From Halomonas salinarum (GTDB taxonomy: Bacteria; Pseudomonadota; Gammaproteobacteria; Pseudomonadales; Halomonadaceae), in NCBI RefSeq assembly GCF_012062845.1, contig NZ_WWNB01000001.1:62001-126000 (forward strand): DNA of 64,000 nucleotides, written 5' to 3'. Every line of letters starts with the position of its first letter. Within the stretch, counting starts at the first letter, position 1. Position numbers and translations under genes: made by a program. Under the pieces are notes generated by a model that saw only the letters and a program-made list of their open reading frames with translations, was not told where the DNA came from and made no database searches. Of the stretch, positions 1 to 8,576 are shown one piece after another.

Positions 1-1019
1 GCCAGGCCCGCCGCACAGCCCAGCGCATGGCCGGAGTAGGTCCAGCCATGGCCGATCGGGCCGTACTCGCCGGCCCCCTGCTCCAGCACCCGCCACACCC
101 GGTCGCCGACGATCACCCCGGACAGCGGCTGGTAGGCACTGGTCAGGCCCTTGGCCACGGTGATCAGGTCCGGCTTGATGTCGTAATGATGGCTGCCGAA
201 GTTGCTGCCGATACGGCCGAAACCGCATACCACTTCATCGGCGATCAGCAGCACATCGTACTTATCGAGCACCGCCTGGATCGCTGCCCAGTAGCCTTCC
301 GGCGGCGGCACGATGCCGCCGGTACCAAGCACCGGCTCGCCGATGAAGGCCGCCACGGTGTCGGGGCCTTCATCGAGAATCATCTCCTCGAGCCGGGTCG
401 CGCAGTAGGCCGAGAACTCCTGCTCGGTCATGCCTTCCTGCTCGGCGGCGCGATGGTAATAGTACGGCGCCTCGGTGTGGCGGATGGTATCGATCGGCAG
501 ATCGAAGTGATCGTGAAACGCCTTCAGGCCGGTCAATGAGCCGGAGGCGATACCTGAGCCGTGATAACCACGCATCCGTGAAATGACTTTCTTCTTCTGC
601 GGCCGGCCGAGCACATTGTTGTAATAGCGCACCAGCTTGAGCTGAGTCTCGTTGGCGTCACTGCCAGACATGCCGTAATAGACCTTGGACATGCCAGGGC
701 CGGCCAGTTCGAGGATCTTCTCGGACAGTGCGACCTGCACCTCGTTGGAGTGCCCCACATAGGTGTGATAGTAGGACATCTTCAGGGCCTGCTCGTAGAT
801 GGCATCTGCCACCTCGGTACGCCCATAACCGATGTTGACGCAGTACAGGCCGGCAAAGCCGTCGATGAACTCACGGCCGTCCATGTCGACGATGTTGATG
901 CCCTGACCGCCGGTAATGACCCGGCCCGGCGCATCACCATGGGCGAAGTCACGCAGGTGGGTGGACGCATGGAAGGTAACCTTGCGGTCGCGGTCAATCA
1001 GCGCCTGATGGGGACTCAT
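1..1019 (-). CDS. doeD: Class III aminotransferase, DoeD-like (partial, 3' end outside window)
   Basis: PLP-dependent class III aminotransferase. In ectoine catabolism DoeD transaminates L-2,4-diaminobutyrate to aspartate semialdehyde. Visible are the N-terminal region with the substrate-binding stretch ending HTYVGHSN, the SGSDANE motif, the YHG motif of the cofactor pocket and the DEV (LIADEVVCGFGR) motif; the frame is cut at the left edge shortly before or around the expected PLP lysine region (VAKGLTS is present). The ATG at 1019 follows AGGAGAG at good spacing. It lies downstream of doeC on the same strand, separated by about 210 bp, which fits the doeC/doeD pair known from Halomonas. 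About 339 codons are present; the family is about 450-460 residues. The assignment to DoeD rather than another omega-transaminase rests on the doe neighbours. Confidence 0.82.
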   Translation of the reverse strand, partial: MSPHQALIDRDRKVTFHASTHLRDFAHGDAPGRVITGGQGINIVDMDGREFIDGFAGLYCVNIGYGRTEVADAIYEQALKMSYYHTYVGHSNEVQVALSEKILELAGPGMSKVYYGMSGSDANETQLKLVRYYNNVLGRPQKKKVISRMRGYHGSGIASGSLTGLKAFHDHFDLPIDTIRHTEAPYYYHRAAEQEGMTEQEFSAYCATRLEEMILDEGPDTVAAFIGEPVLGTGGIVPPPEGYWAAIQAVLDKYDVLLIADEVVCGFGRIGSNFGSHHYDIKPDLITVAKGLTSAYQPLSGVIVGDRVWRVLEQGAGEYGPIGHGWTYSGHALGCAAGL

Positions 1020-1085
1020 GTCTCTCTCCTGATACTCCCCGGCATGAAGGGAGGGTTTTAGTGTTGCCTTGTTCTGGAATAGGGG

Positions 1086-1113
1086 CTGGACTAGGTGTAC
1101 TGGACTAGGTGTG
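1086..1113. repeat. 14-bp tandem duplication in the doeC-doeD spacer
   Basis: Two adjacent copies of CTGGACTAGGTGT followed by A or G, in the spacer between doeC and doeD. It is noncoding on both strands as far as I can judge. No function is evident; it may be a simple slippage duplication. Confidence 0.6.
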
Positions 1114-1172
1114 CTGCATTAGGCGGGTAAGGTGGGCGCAAACACGCCATGACCCCCTCCCTGGGGGCTCGG

Positions 1173-1192
1173 CTTTTTCATCCCTGAAAAAG
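1173..1192 (-). terminator. A/T-rich hairpin downstream of doeC
   Basis: CTTTTTCA and TGAAAAAG form a perfect 8-bp stem around a TCCC loop, 40-60 bp after the doeC stop. The stem itself supplies a T-rich 3' arm on either strand. It could terminate or attenuate doeC transcription before doeD; a partial read-through element is equally possible because doeD needs expression too. Confidence 0.4.
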
Positions 1193-1231
1193 ACGGTTCG
1201 CTTGGCACCTTGCCGCGCTGCCTGGGCGATA

Positions 1232-2725
1232 TCAGCTGCCGGAAACAGATCCCAGCGCGCCGAGGCAGTAGTACTTGGTTTCCAGATACTCATCGATGCC
1301 GCTAACGCCGCCTTCACGCCCCAGGCCAGACTGCTTGACGCCCCCGAAGGGAACCGGCGGACCGGTCATCTTGACCGAATTGACCGAGACCATGCCGAAC
1401 TCCAGCGCGCGCAGCAGTTTCCAGATACGACGGATGTCGTGAGTGTAGACGTAGGCGGCAAGGCCGTATTCGGTATCATTGGCCATGGCAATGGCTTCAT
1501 CATCATCGCGATAAGCGGTGATGCCTGCCACAGGAGCAAAGTTCTCTTCCCGCCAGATTTGCATCTCGCGGGTCACACCGGTCAGCAGCACAGGCATGAA
1601 GAAGTTGGGTCCCGGCGCCGCCGACTGATCGCCGGCCACCAGCGTCGCGCCCTGGGAGATGGCATCATCGACAATGCTCGACGCCTTCTCGACCGCCTGG
1701 GCATGGATCAGCGGACCGAGATCGACCTCGCTATGAAGGCCGTTGCCGACAGTCAGCGCTGCCATGCGCTCGGCGAAATGCTCGACGAAGGCATCATGGA
1801 TCGACTCGTGTACCAGAATGCGGTTGGCGGCCAGGCAGTCCTGACCGGCGGTCTGGAACTTGGCGGACACGGCCGACAGGGCGGCCTCACGCGGATCCAT
1901 GTCCGGCCCGACGATAAAGGGCGCATTACCGCCAAGCTCCAGCGAAACCCGCTTGACGGTGCCAGCACACTGTTCAAGCAGCAGCCGCCCCACCCGGGTG
2001 GAACCGGTGAAGGACAGTGCCTTGACGCGCTCCTCCTTGCAAAGGATCGAGGACACCTCGGCAGCCTCGCCCAGCACCACATTGAAGACGCCGGCCGGAA
2101 TACTGGCTCGCTCGGCCAGTTCAGCCAGGGCCAGCGCCGAGAACGGTGTCTCGCCCGCAGGCTTGACAATCACCGGGCAGCCAGCCGCCATGGCGGCGCC
2201 GGCCTTGCGCGTGATCATCGCCAACGGGAAATTCCAGGGGGTAATCAGGGCCGCGATACCGATGGGTTCCTTGAGCGTGCCCAGTGCCGCGTTAGGGATA
2301 TGACTGGGGATGGTCTCACCAAAGGTACGCTTGGCCTGCTCGGCAAACCACTTGATGAAGCTGGCGCCGTACTCCACCTCGCCCCGGGCATCCGGCAGCG
2401 GCTTGCCCTGTTCCAGGGACATCAGGATGGCCAGGTCTTCACGGTGTGCCTGGATAAGGTCATACCAGGCCAGCAGCCGCTCGGCGCGCTCATCGACCCG
2501 CAGCGCACGCCACTGAACATACGCCCGGTCGGCGGCATCCACTGCGCTATGAATCTGATCCGCTTCCAGCCAGGGAATATGGCCCAAGACTTCGCCAGTG
2601 GCCGGGTCGGTCACGGCTTCCTCACGGCCCGCATCGCCATGGGTCCATCTGCCGTCGACATAGGCATACTGACGAAAGAGACGCGGATCCTCGAGTCGCT
2701 GAGTTACCGTCTTGGACACTTTCAT
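1232..2725 (-). CDS. doeC: Aldehyde dehydrogenase, DoeC-like aspartate-semialdehyde dehydrogenase
   Basis: NAD(P)-dependent aldehyde dehydrogenase of 497 residues, the usual length. In the doe pathway it oxidises aspartate semialdehyde from DoeD to aspartate. Recognisable elements are the ITPWNFP segment, the nucleotide-binding FTGSTRVG, the general-base glutamate in SLELGGNAPF and the catalytic cysteine in TAGQDCLAANR. It belongs to the succinate-semialdehyde-dehydrogenase (GabD-like) subfamily by look, so a different semialdehyde substrate cannot be excluded from sequence alone. The ATG at 2725 is preceded by a near-ideal AGGAGGTG; longer in-frame extensions upstream lack this. It lies between the decarboxylase gene and doeD, with a hairpin separating it from the decarboxylase, so it may have its own promoter. 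Confidence 0.85.
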   Translation of the reverse strand: MKVSKTVTQRLEDPRLFRQYAYVDGRWTHGDAGREEAVTDPATGEVLGHIPWLEADQIHSAVDAADRAYVQWRALRVDERAERLLAWYDLIQAHREDLAILMSLEQGKPLPDARGEVEYGASFIKWFAEQAKRTFGETIPSHIPNAALGTLKEPIGIAALITPWNFPLAMITRKAGAAMAAGCPVIVKPAGETPFSALALAELAERASIPAGVFNVVLGEAAEVSSILCKEERVKALSFTGSTRVGRLLLEQCAGTVKRVSLELGGNAPFIVGPDMDPREAALSAVSAKFQTAGQDCLAANRILVHESIHDAFVEHFAERMAALTVGNGLHSEVDLGPLIHAQAVEKASSIVDDAISQGATLVAGDQSAAPGPNFFMPVLLTGVTREMQIWREENFAPVAGITAYRDDDEAIAMANDTEYGLAAYVYTHDIRRIWKLLRALEFGMVSVNSVKMTGPPVPFGGVKQSGLGREGGVSGIDEYLETKYYCLGALGSVSGS

Positions 2726-2949
2726 GAAACACCTCCTGGAAAAGCAGCGCCAATGGCGCTCACGCTTGCAATAGGCTCCAACGGCAATGGCCGTCTGATA
2801 CCTACAGGATAAAACGTTCAGGAAGATGAGACTTTTTGTTCGGCCGCTGTCAGTTACCTGTTTTTTTCGTGTTATGGCCCAAAGGACCAGAATCTTCTGC
2901 TTCCGAGACGAGGGAGCAGAAAGGCCATCATCTATGGGCCAGAAACGCC

Positions 2950-2977
2950 ATCGCCCCGACCGAATGGCCGGGGCGAT
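2950..2977 (-). terminator. Hairpin after the decarboxylase gene
   Basis: Perfect 9-bp inverted repeat ATCGCCCCG / CGGGGCGAT with a 10-nt spacer, starting 35 bp after the decarboxylase stop on the minus strand. It is followed by only a short T-rich stretch. Likely a terminator that partly separates the inserted four-gene block from doeC. Confidence 0.5.
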
Positions 2978-3011
2978 AGCGTTGCATGCGCTGCGAACTA
3001 CAAGGCCCGCG

Positions 3012-5801
3012 TCAATCGGCACCCTCGGAGGTCGCCAACAGAGCGTCTTCGGTAAAGACGATCAGCCCCAGTTCAGGACGATAGCCGTGTATCTCGGTGA
3101 CATCTAGCGCCTGCAGGAAATACAGGATTTCCTCGCTAACCACCTGACCTGGCACGAGAACCGGGAAGCCCGGTGGATAGGGAATCACGAAACTGGCCGA
3201 TACAACGTCACGGCCCTCCATGATGGCTCGCTGCAGTTCGCCATTATCGAAGCGCAGGTACTCGGTGTTTTCCTCGTCGTAGCTGAGGAAGTAGGCCCGA
3301 CGAATATCCCCATCGGGTGTGCCATCGGACACATGCGGCCTGAAGGCATCATGGAAGCGACTGAAGTCCGGCAGCGGCGGCAGATCATGCAGGAGCGACT
3401 TGACCTGATGTTCGATGATCTTGCGTTCGGGACGGCTGCTTTCTTCCCAGCGCCGATCGAAGGACTTGGCCAGCTTGATCAGCACGTCCAGCAGGTAAGC
3501 AATCGCCCCGCGCGTCGTACCGATATTGGTCATGAACAGCACAGTATTGCGCGAGGTCTTGTTGATCTGAATACCGTACTGGTTCATCAGGTAGTCGTTC
3601 TTGAAGGCATCACCATCGATACCCGTCTTGCCGATCGATATGGTGATGCGCGTCGGGTCCACCACGAACTCGTCCTGGGCCCAGGCCTCCTCCATCTTGT
3701 TCCAGCCGGCATTGGGATCATAGTAGGTCTCTACCCCTGACTGGCGGAACTCTGCCGGCACCAGATCGCTGTTCTTGAGTACCTCGAAGTACTTGTTCAA
3801 CAGCGGATTGGTATAAAGCTGCTCGCGGAGCGAAAGCGCCGCTTCGACCTGGGAGTGCACCAGCTCGAAGCCTTCCATCTCGGCCTGCATCCGCCCCACA
3901 TCGAGCGATGCCAGAATCTGATAGTTCGGCGATGTCGAGGTATGGGTCATGTAGGCTTCATGGAAAGGCGCCTCGACCTTCTGGCGGAAATCCTGATCGT
4001 AGACATGAATCATCGAGCCTTGGCGCAATGAGGTCAGGGTCTTGTGGGTCGAGTGGGTAGCATAGGTGCGAACCCGCACTACCTCGGGATCCGGCATCAG
4101 TGGGCGTTCGAGCCAGGTGGCGTCATCATCGGGATCGAGCTGATCGAAGTCGGCCTTCCAGGCGGCATACTCTGCGGCGTACTCCTCGCTTTGGTAGCGG
4201 TCGCGAAGGTGGCGCGCGGCATGCATGGCCGTGCGTGGCCGATAGGTCGGGTTGAAAGTAGCAAAGGCAAACCAGGCTTCATCCCAGAGGAAGACCAGGT
4301 CCGGCTTGATGGCCAGGCACTCTTCCATGACTCGGCGAACGTTGTAGACCACCCCATCGAAGGTACAGTTGGTCAATAGCAGCATCTTGACCTTGTGAAG
4401 CTGGCCAGAACGCTTGTATTCCAACAGTGTCTTCTTGATCTCGCGCAGCGGAACGGCGCCATACATCGAATAATCGTTAAGCGGATAGGAATCCAGATAG
4501 GCCACATGGGCACCGCTCAACACCATGCCGTAATGGTGAGACTTGTGGCAGTCACGATCGACCAGCACGATGTCGCGGGGCTTGATCAGCGCCTGGACCA
4601 CAATCTTGTTGGCCGTTGAGGTGCCGTTGGTGACGAAGAAGCTCTGGCGAGAGCCGAAAGCGCGCGCCGCATACTCCTGCGCTTTCTTGATCGGCCCATA
4701 AGGCTGCAGCAGGGAATCCAGGCCGCCTGAAGTTGCCGAGGTCTCGGCCAGGAAAATATTGATGCCGTAGAAGTCGATCATCTGCCCCGCCCAGTGCGAG
4801 CGAGTGATCGATTTGCCCCGGGAAATCGGCATGGCGTGGAAAACGCCGGTCGGCTTGCGACTATACTCACGCAGCGCGTCGAAGAAGGGCGTGCGGAAGC
4901 GGTTATCGATGGCACGCAGGATGGTGTGATGCTGCTCGATATAATCCGTTTCGCGATAGAAGATCCGGTTGAAGTGACGGATATCCTTGCTCGCCGTCAC
5001 CTCGACATCACCACTGGTCACCAGGAACTGGTCGATCTCAGGACGAATCTCGCGAACCATCGAACTCAGCAGGATACTGCGCTCTGCCTCGGACTTGTTC
5101 TCGAGTTCAACCTCGGAGAGTCCCTCGAGATAGTTGCGCAGCGCGCTCAAGTTGTACTTCGACTTGTAGGGAAATTCGTAACGAATCAGGCAAGCCTGGA
5201 TGTTCGGGTTGACCAGGATCGCGATCAGCGCATCCTCGAAGCTTCGCACCGTCACTACATCGTAGACAAACTTGTCCTCGGGGCGGCGCAGGTTATGAAA
5301 CGCCTCACGTACCACCTCCTCTTCCTGAAGCGACATGGCATCGACGATCAGCACTTCGAAATAGGGCTGAGAGGAGCTGTTCGATGTCGGGTGACCACGG
5401 CGCAGCTGCGCCAGGGCATCTGACGTCTCGAGATCCTCTGCATCGGCATCCGTTTCGCTGAGGTCGACTTGGCGCCGGCGGTAGGACTCGCTGATCAAGG
5501 CGCGTACCAGACGCTTGACCACCTTCTCGAGAAGTGAGTACTCCTGGCGGTTGAACAGGTGCCAGAGGTGGCGGAAATCTTCCTTCGAGGGGAAAGCGTG
5601 GTAGTCCTCGATGATCTCAAGCCGGGTCAACTTGATGTCGACAGCCTTGACCAGATTACGGGCTTGAGCATCGTCCTTCAGATGAATCAGCTTGCCAAGA
5701 TCTCGCTTGAGTGCGTTCCAGGTATCGGCACGCAACTGAGAGATCTTGTGGTAGAACCCCAGGGCCGTATAAGGCGTGTCTGTTCCAGTCGTCTCGCTCA
5801 T
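3012..5801 (-). CDS. Orn/Lys/Arg-type PLP decarboxylase with N-terminal extension (929 aa)
   Basis: Fold-type I PLP decarboxylase of the Orn/Lys/Arg group. It has a wing-like domain from about residue 150, a PLP core with SFFVTNGTSTANK near residue 390, the cofactor aspartate in LWDEAW near 507 and the PLP lysine in ATHSTHKTL near 587. A C-terminal domain carries the typical PYPPGFPVLVPG. At 929 residues it is clearly longer than the usual 710-760. The surplus is mostly an N-terminal helical region of about 150 residues with a charged linker (LSETDADAEDLETS). Start ATG follows GGGGAAGC. The substrate is not predictable; lysine, ornithine and arginine are the family's known ones, and the position inside the ectoine degradation cluster raises the possibility of 2,4-diaminobutyrate (inference). 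It lies 77 bp after the C45 gene, same strand. Confidence 0.85.
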   Translation of the reverse strand: MSETTGTDTPYTALGFYHKISQLRADTWNALKRDLGKLIHLKDDAQARNLVKAVDIKLTRLEIIEDYHAFPSKEDFRHLWHLFNRQEYSLLEKVVKRLVRALISESYRRRQVDLSETDADAEDLETSDALAQLRRGHPTSNSSSQPYFEVLIVDAMSLQEEEVVREAFHNLRRPEDKFVYDVVTVRSFEDALIAILVNPNIQACLIRYEFPYKSKYNLSALRNYLEGLSEVELENKSEAERSILLSSMVREIRPEIDQFLVTSGDVEVTASKDIRHFNRIFYRETDYIEQHHTILRAIDNRFRTPFFDALREYSRKPTGVFHAMPISRGKSITRSHWAGQMIDFYGINIFLAETSATSGGLDSLLQPYGPIKKAQEYAARAFGSRQSFFVTNGTSTANKIVVQALIKPRDIVLVDRDCHKSHHYGMVLSGAHVAYLDSYPLNDYSMYGAVPLREIKKTLLEYKRSGQLHKVKMLLLTNCTFDGVVYNVRRVMEECLAIKPDLVFLWDEAWFAFATFNPTYRPRTAMHAARHLRDRYQSEEYAAEYAAWKADFDQLDPDDDATWLERPLMPDPEVVRVRTYATHSTHKTLTSLRQGSMIHVYDQDFRQKVEAPFHEAYMTHTSTSPNYQILASLDVGRMQAEMEGFELVHSQVEAALSLREQLYTNPLLNKYFEVLKNSDLVPAEFRQSGVETYYDPNAGWNKMEEAWAQDEFVVDPTRITISIGKTGIDGDAFKNDYLMNQYGIQINKTSRNTVLFMTNIGTTRGAIAYLLDVLIKLAKSFDRRWEESSRPERKIIEHQVKSLLHDLPPLPDFSRFHDAFRPHVSDGTPDGDIRRAYFLSYDEENTEYLRFDNGELQRAIMEGRDVVSASFVIPYPPGFPVLVPGQVVSEEILYFLQALDVTEIHGYRPELGLIVFTEDALLATSEGAD

Positions 5802-5878
5802 GTGCTTCCCCAGCAGTGCTGCTTGTCATTATTGCAACTGCCACGGGCATCCTGCCCGCATGCAGCCGAATCCCCGGA

Positions 5879-6925
5879 CTAGCCGGCGCCGTGTTGCCGA
5901 AGCCCGTAGTGAATGGTGAAACTGGTTTCGGGAAAATGCGCGAAGCTCAAATTGACCTCGTGTTCCGGCCAGTGAAACTGCACGCGCCCCTGAAGAGGCC
6001 GGTAAACCGATGTATAGACGGTACCAAGCCCTCGCCGATGATCAGTACGATACAGTGGCGGGGCGAAGAATGCCGAGATCAGACGTTCCTCGGTGGTGGC
6101 ATCATCATCGACCAGAATCGACAGTTGGCGCTCGCGAATCAGGGTTTCCGACGCCAGCGCATGGGCATACCACTCAATCTTCTTCTGATGATTGGTCGCC
6201 ACCGGCACACGCTTGATGGTGGCCTTGCGATCCGGCGCAATCATCGCCGTCACATAACGTCCCTGGGCATCATTGACGGTAATGTTGTAAGCCATGTGCG
6301 TCGGCACTCGGGCAAGCACCTCGGCCGCTTCTGGCGTGGTATCGCAGAACTCCAGTATGTAGCGCAGGATGATCGGCGCACCGAAACCTTCGCCAACCAC
6401 GGTTCGCCCACCAAAAGCCAGGGAAACCGCCAGACCGCTGTCGTTCATGCCATCAAGCACTCCCCACAGACAATCTGTCATGGCGATGACCTGACGACCA
6501 TTCCAACACGAAGACAGGATAGTGCCTTCACACAGTTCGGTCGGGTAATCGTAGTTGCGCACCAGCACATTGCTGTTGCCATTGGCCAGCACCGCCTGTG
6601 AGCATCCGGTGATGTAGGCCGGTGGACGGTAGAGACTCAACATGCGTGACGACAGATCACCACCACCGGCCAGCGCACAGAGGCGCTCATAGGTCGGCAG
6701 CAGTTCAGGCATGTGGCGACGCAGCGCATTGAAGCCGGCCAGGTACCCTGGCCGCTCACGCTCGCCTTCGGACAGGAACCAGCGCTCATAGGCCGACCAG
6801 TGCAGCTCGAACAACGATTGCCACTTCTCGCCGGCCTCGGGCTCATGGACGGTGCGAAAGACCAGGTGCTTGACTTCGTCAGCCCCCCACTCGCGTCCGT
6901 ACCGTCCCATTGCGGTATTTTTCAT
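5879..6925 (-). CDS. C45-family N-terminal-nucleophile acyltransferase/amide hydrolase
   Basis: 348 residues with the layout of the C45 (acyl-CoA:6-aminopenicillanate acyltransferase/isopenicillin N acyltransferase, carcinine hydrolase) family. These are made as precursors that cleave themselves at a Gly-Cys bond to expose the catalytic cysteine. Here the probable site is Gly107-Cys108 in YITGCSQAV, followed by the conserved NYDYP and later SLAFGGR segments. Family members hydrolyse or form amides of small amines or peptides; the substrate here is unknown. The start ATG overlaps the ligase stop by one base (TGATG), implying translational coupling. No signal peptide, so it should be cytoplasmic. 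Confidence 0.8.
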   Translation of the reverse strand: MKNTAMGRYGREWGADEVKHLVFRTVHEPEAGEKWQSLFELHWSAYERWFLSEGERERPGYLAGFNALRRHMPELLPTYERLCALAGGGDLSSRMLSLYRPPAYITGCSQAVLANGNSNVLVRNYDYPTELCEGTILSSCWNGRQVIAMTDCLWGVLDGMNDSGLAVSLAFGGRTVVGEGFGAPIILRYILEFCDTTPEAAEVLARVPTHMAYNITVNDAQGRYVTAMIAPDRKATIKRVPVATNHQKKIEWYAHALASETLIRERQLSILVDDDATTEERLISAFFAPPLYRTDHRRGLGTVYTSVYRPLQGRVQFHWPEHEVNLSFAHFPETSFTIHYGLRQHGAG

Positions 6926-8394
6926 CAAAGAATCTTGAAGTTGCCGCCACCGACCGCATGACTGACGGCCACCTGCTCTACCACAGGATCCTGCAGTGAC
7001 TGGCCGGCATACTGGCCACGAATGCCGTCGATCCAGGCCTTGGCACGCTCGGTCAGCTGGAAGTCATCATCCATCAGGCGGCCTCGGGTGATCAGGATGC
7101 CGAGATCTGCGCCCTCGTAGCGGAAATCGCCCACACCACTGATGCGCATGAAGAAGGCTTCCTGCTCGCTCTCGGCAGCATGCGGGTGGGAGTCATAGTG
7201 ATCGAAGGCGATGTTACCGTCTTCGCCCATGCGCCAGACACCAGACTGCGGTGCCTGGGTAAGCAGGTCCACGGTTTCATCGGTGTGCTTGATGACCAGC
7301 TGGCTCCAGCTGTCGATGCTGTCCGGGTGTGCCCAGCGATCGTTGACAGCGTCGATATCAATGTCGAAGTCTTGGTCCGAGAACTCAAGCAGGTGGAACA
7401 GGAAAAGCGGCACATCTGAATGAGCGAAGGCAGCCACGTTGGTCAACGAGCTGGCACCGGTGACGCGCGGATTGAGTTCGCCGAGATAGACTTCATTGGT
7501 GTCTATATCGATCAGGAAATCGAGCTCGAAGTAGCCGCGATAGCCCTCTTCGCTCAGCGCTTCACCAAACTTGTTGGTGTATTCCTGTGCCTTGTCACGC
7601 ACTTCTTGGGTGAAGGCGCCCGCGAACATTTCGTTGCCGCACCAGCCGCCCTTGTAAGGCGTCAGGGTCTTGAAGCCGACCAGTTCGGTCATCAGCGGTC
7701 CCACCACCGTACCGCAACGCGTCGCGCAGGCCTCAATCGCCGAACCACGGCAGTTGATGCGCTTCATGATCTTGACCTCTTCTTCGGCCTCGATCTCTTC
7801 GGCGTGGCGGTAATATTCATCTTCATTCGAGACGAAGAAGGTGGTGTGGCCGGAGTCACCATACGCCGACTGGATAACCAGATCGGTCGTACCCAACTCC
7901 TCGCAGATTTCCATCAAGTGCTGATAGCTGTCGACCTTGGCAAGCACGTTGGGCACGCTGGGCACACCGGCCTTGTTGCCGATGCGCACCGTTTCAATCT
8001 TGTTATCCATGCGTGAACGCAGCTTGGCCGGCGGAAAGGCGACCCTCAGCCCCAGCTGTTCACAGATCTCTTCGGTATGCTCGTCGAACATCAGGAAGGC
8101 AGCCACCCCCTTCTCGCCTCGAGAGCGGACATAGTCAATGACTTCCTTATGTTCGAGCAGATAATTGTTGATGTCCTCAATGCTCTCGAAGTCGCGGGGA
8201 AACTTCTCCTTGGGCACGAAGACGTTCTTCTGTTTGTCATCAAAGCAGTTGATGTAGTTGATATGGCGGAAGTTCCCCACCCAGTCGCCGATCCCCAGCA
8301 GGTTGAAGTTGGTCGCCGAAATGAAGTAGACCGGCTCCTTGTTGTTATGAAAGAAACGGCGTACGTCGGAGATGCTGGTCAATTTTTTTGTCAT
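6925..8394 (-). CDS. ATP-grasp ligase-like protein (often annotated biotin carboxylase)
   Basis: 489 residues. The central part reads as an ATP-grasp fold: the VIQSAYGDSGHTTFFV segment resembles the glycine-rich nucleotide loop, and GYFELDFLID followed by GELNPRVTGASSLTN gives the Mg2+-binding Glu/Asn motif. It has no biotin-carboxyl-carrier or carboxyltransferase region, so it is more likely an acid-amine (amide-forming) ligase than a real carboxylase subunit; this is inference. I chose the ATG at 8394, where MTKKLTSISDVRRFF begins and a GGAG sits 10-12 bases upstream. A longer form from a GTG at 8556 would add a low-complexity leader and cannot be ruled out. It overlaps the C45 gene by one base and follows the amidase gene. 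Confidence 0.72.
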   Translation of the reverse strand: MTKKLTSISDVRRFFHNNKEPVYFISATNFNLLGIGDWVGNFRHINYINCFDDKQKNVFVPKEKFPRDFESIEDINNYLLEHKEVIDYVRSRGEKGVAAFLMFDEHTEEICEQLGLRVAFPPAKLRSRMDNKIETVRIGNKAGVPSVPNVLAKVDSYQHLMEICEELGTTDLVIQSAYGDSGHTTFFVSNEDEYYRHAEEIEAEEEVKIMKRINCRGSAIEACATRCGTVVGPLMTELVGFKTLTPYKGGWCGNEMFAGAFTQEVRDKAQEYTNKFGEALSEEGYRGYFELDFLIDIDTNEVYLGELNPRVTGASSLTNVAAFAHSDVPLFLFHLLEFSDQDFDIDIDAVNDRWAHPDSIDSWSQLVIKHTDETVDLLTQAPQSGVWRMGEDGNIAFDHYDSHPHAAESEQEAFFMRISGVGDFRYEGADLGILITRGRLMDDDFQLTERAKAWIDGIRGQYAGQSLQDPVVEQVAVSHAVGGGNFKIL

Positions 8395-8576
8395 CGAATT
8401 GGCTCCAGTTGGGTGACGTTCCTGTGATGCTTTCGAGGCGGGGATTGAAGCGCCGCCATCCGGGGCGGCGCTGCTGTGACTCATCAGGCGAGAAAACAGA
8501 CGCCGTAAACCTTGCATGAGATGGGTTACCACCACGAACTCCTTTTCAGTGCTCACCGCCCGTTAGCAGACAGCGA

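Noticed and set aside
1109-2812. A 567-codon open frame on the plus strand opposite doeC
   Set aside because: It is exactly antisense to a well-supported aldehyde dehydrogenase, lacks recognisable domains and is the usual by-product of GC-rich third positions.
4794-5423. Plus-strand open frame opposite the decarboxylase gene
   Set aside because: No known motif, no ribosome site, and the minus-strand decarboxylase explains the sequence fully.
5711-6601. A 296-codon plus-strand open frame opposite the C45 gene
   Set aside because: Spans the end of one real minus-strand gene and the start of another and shows no domain.
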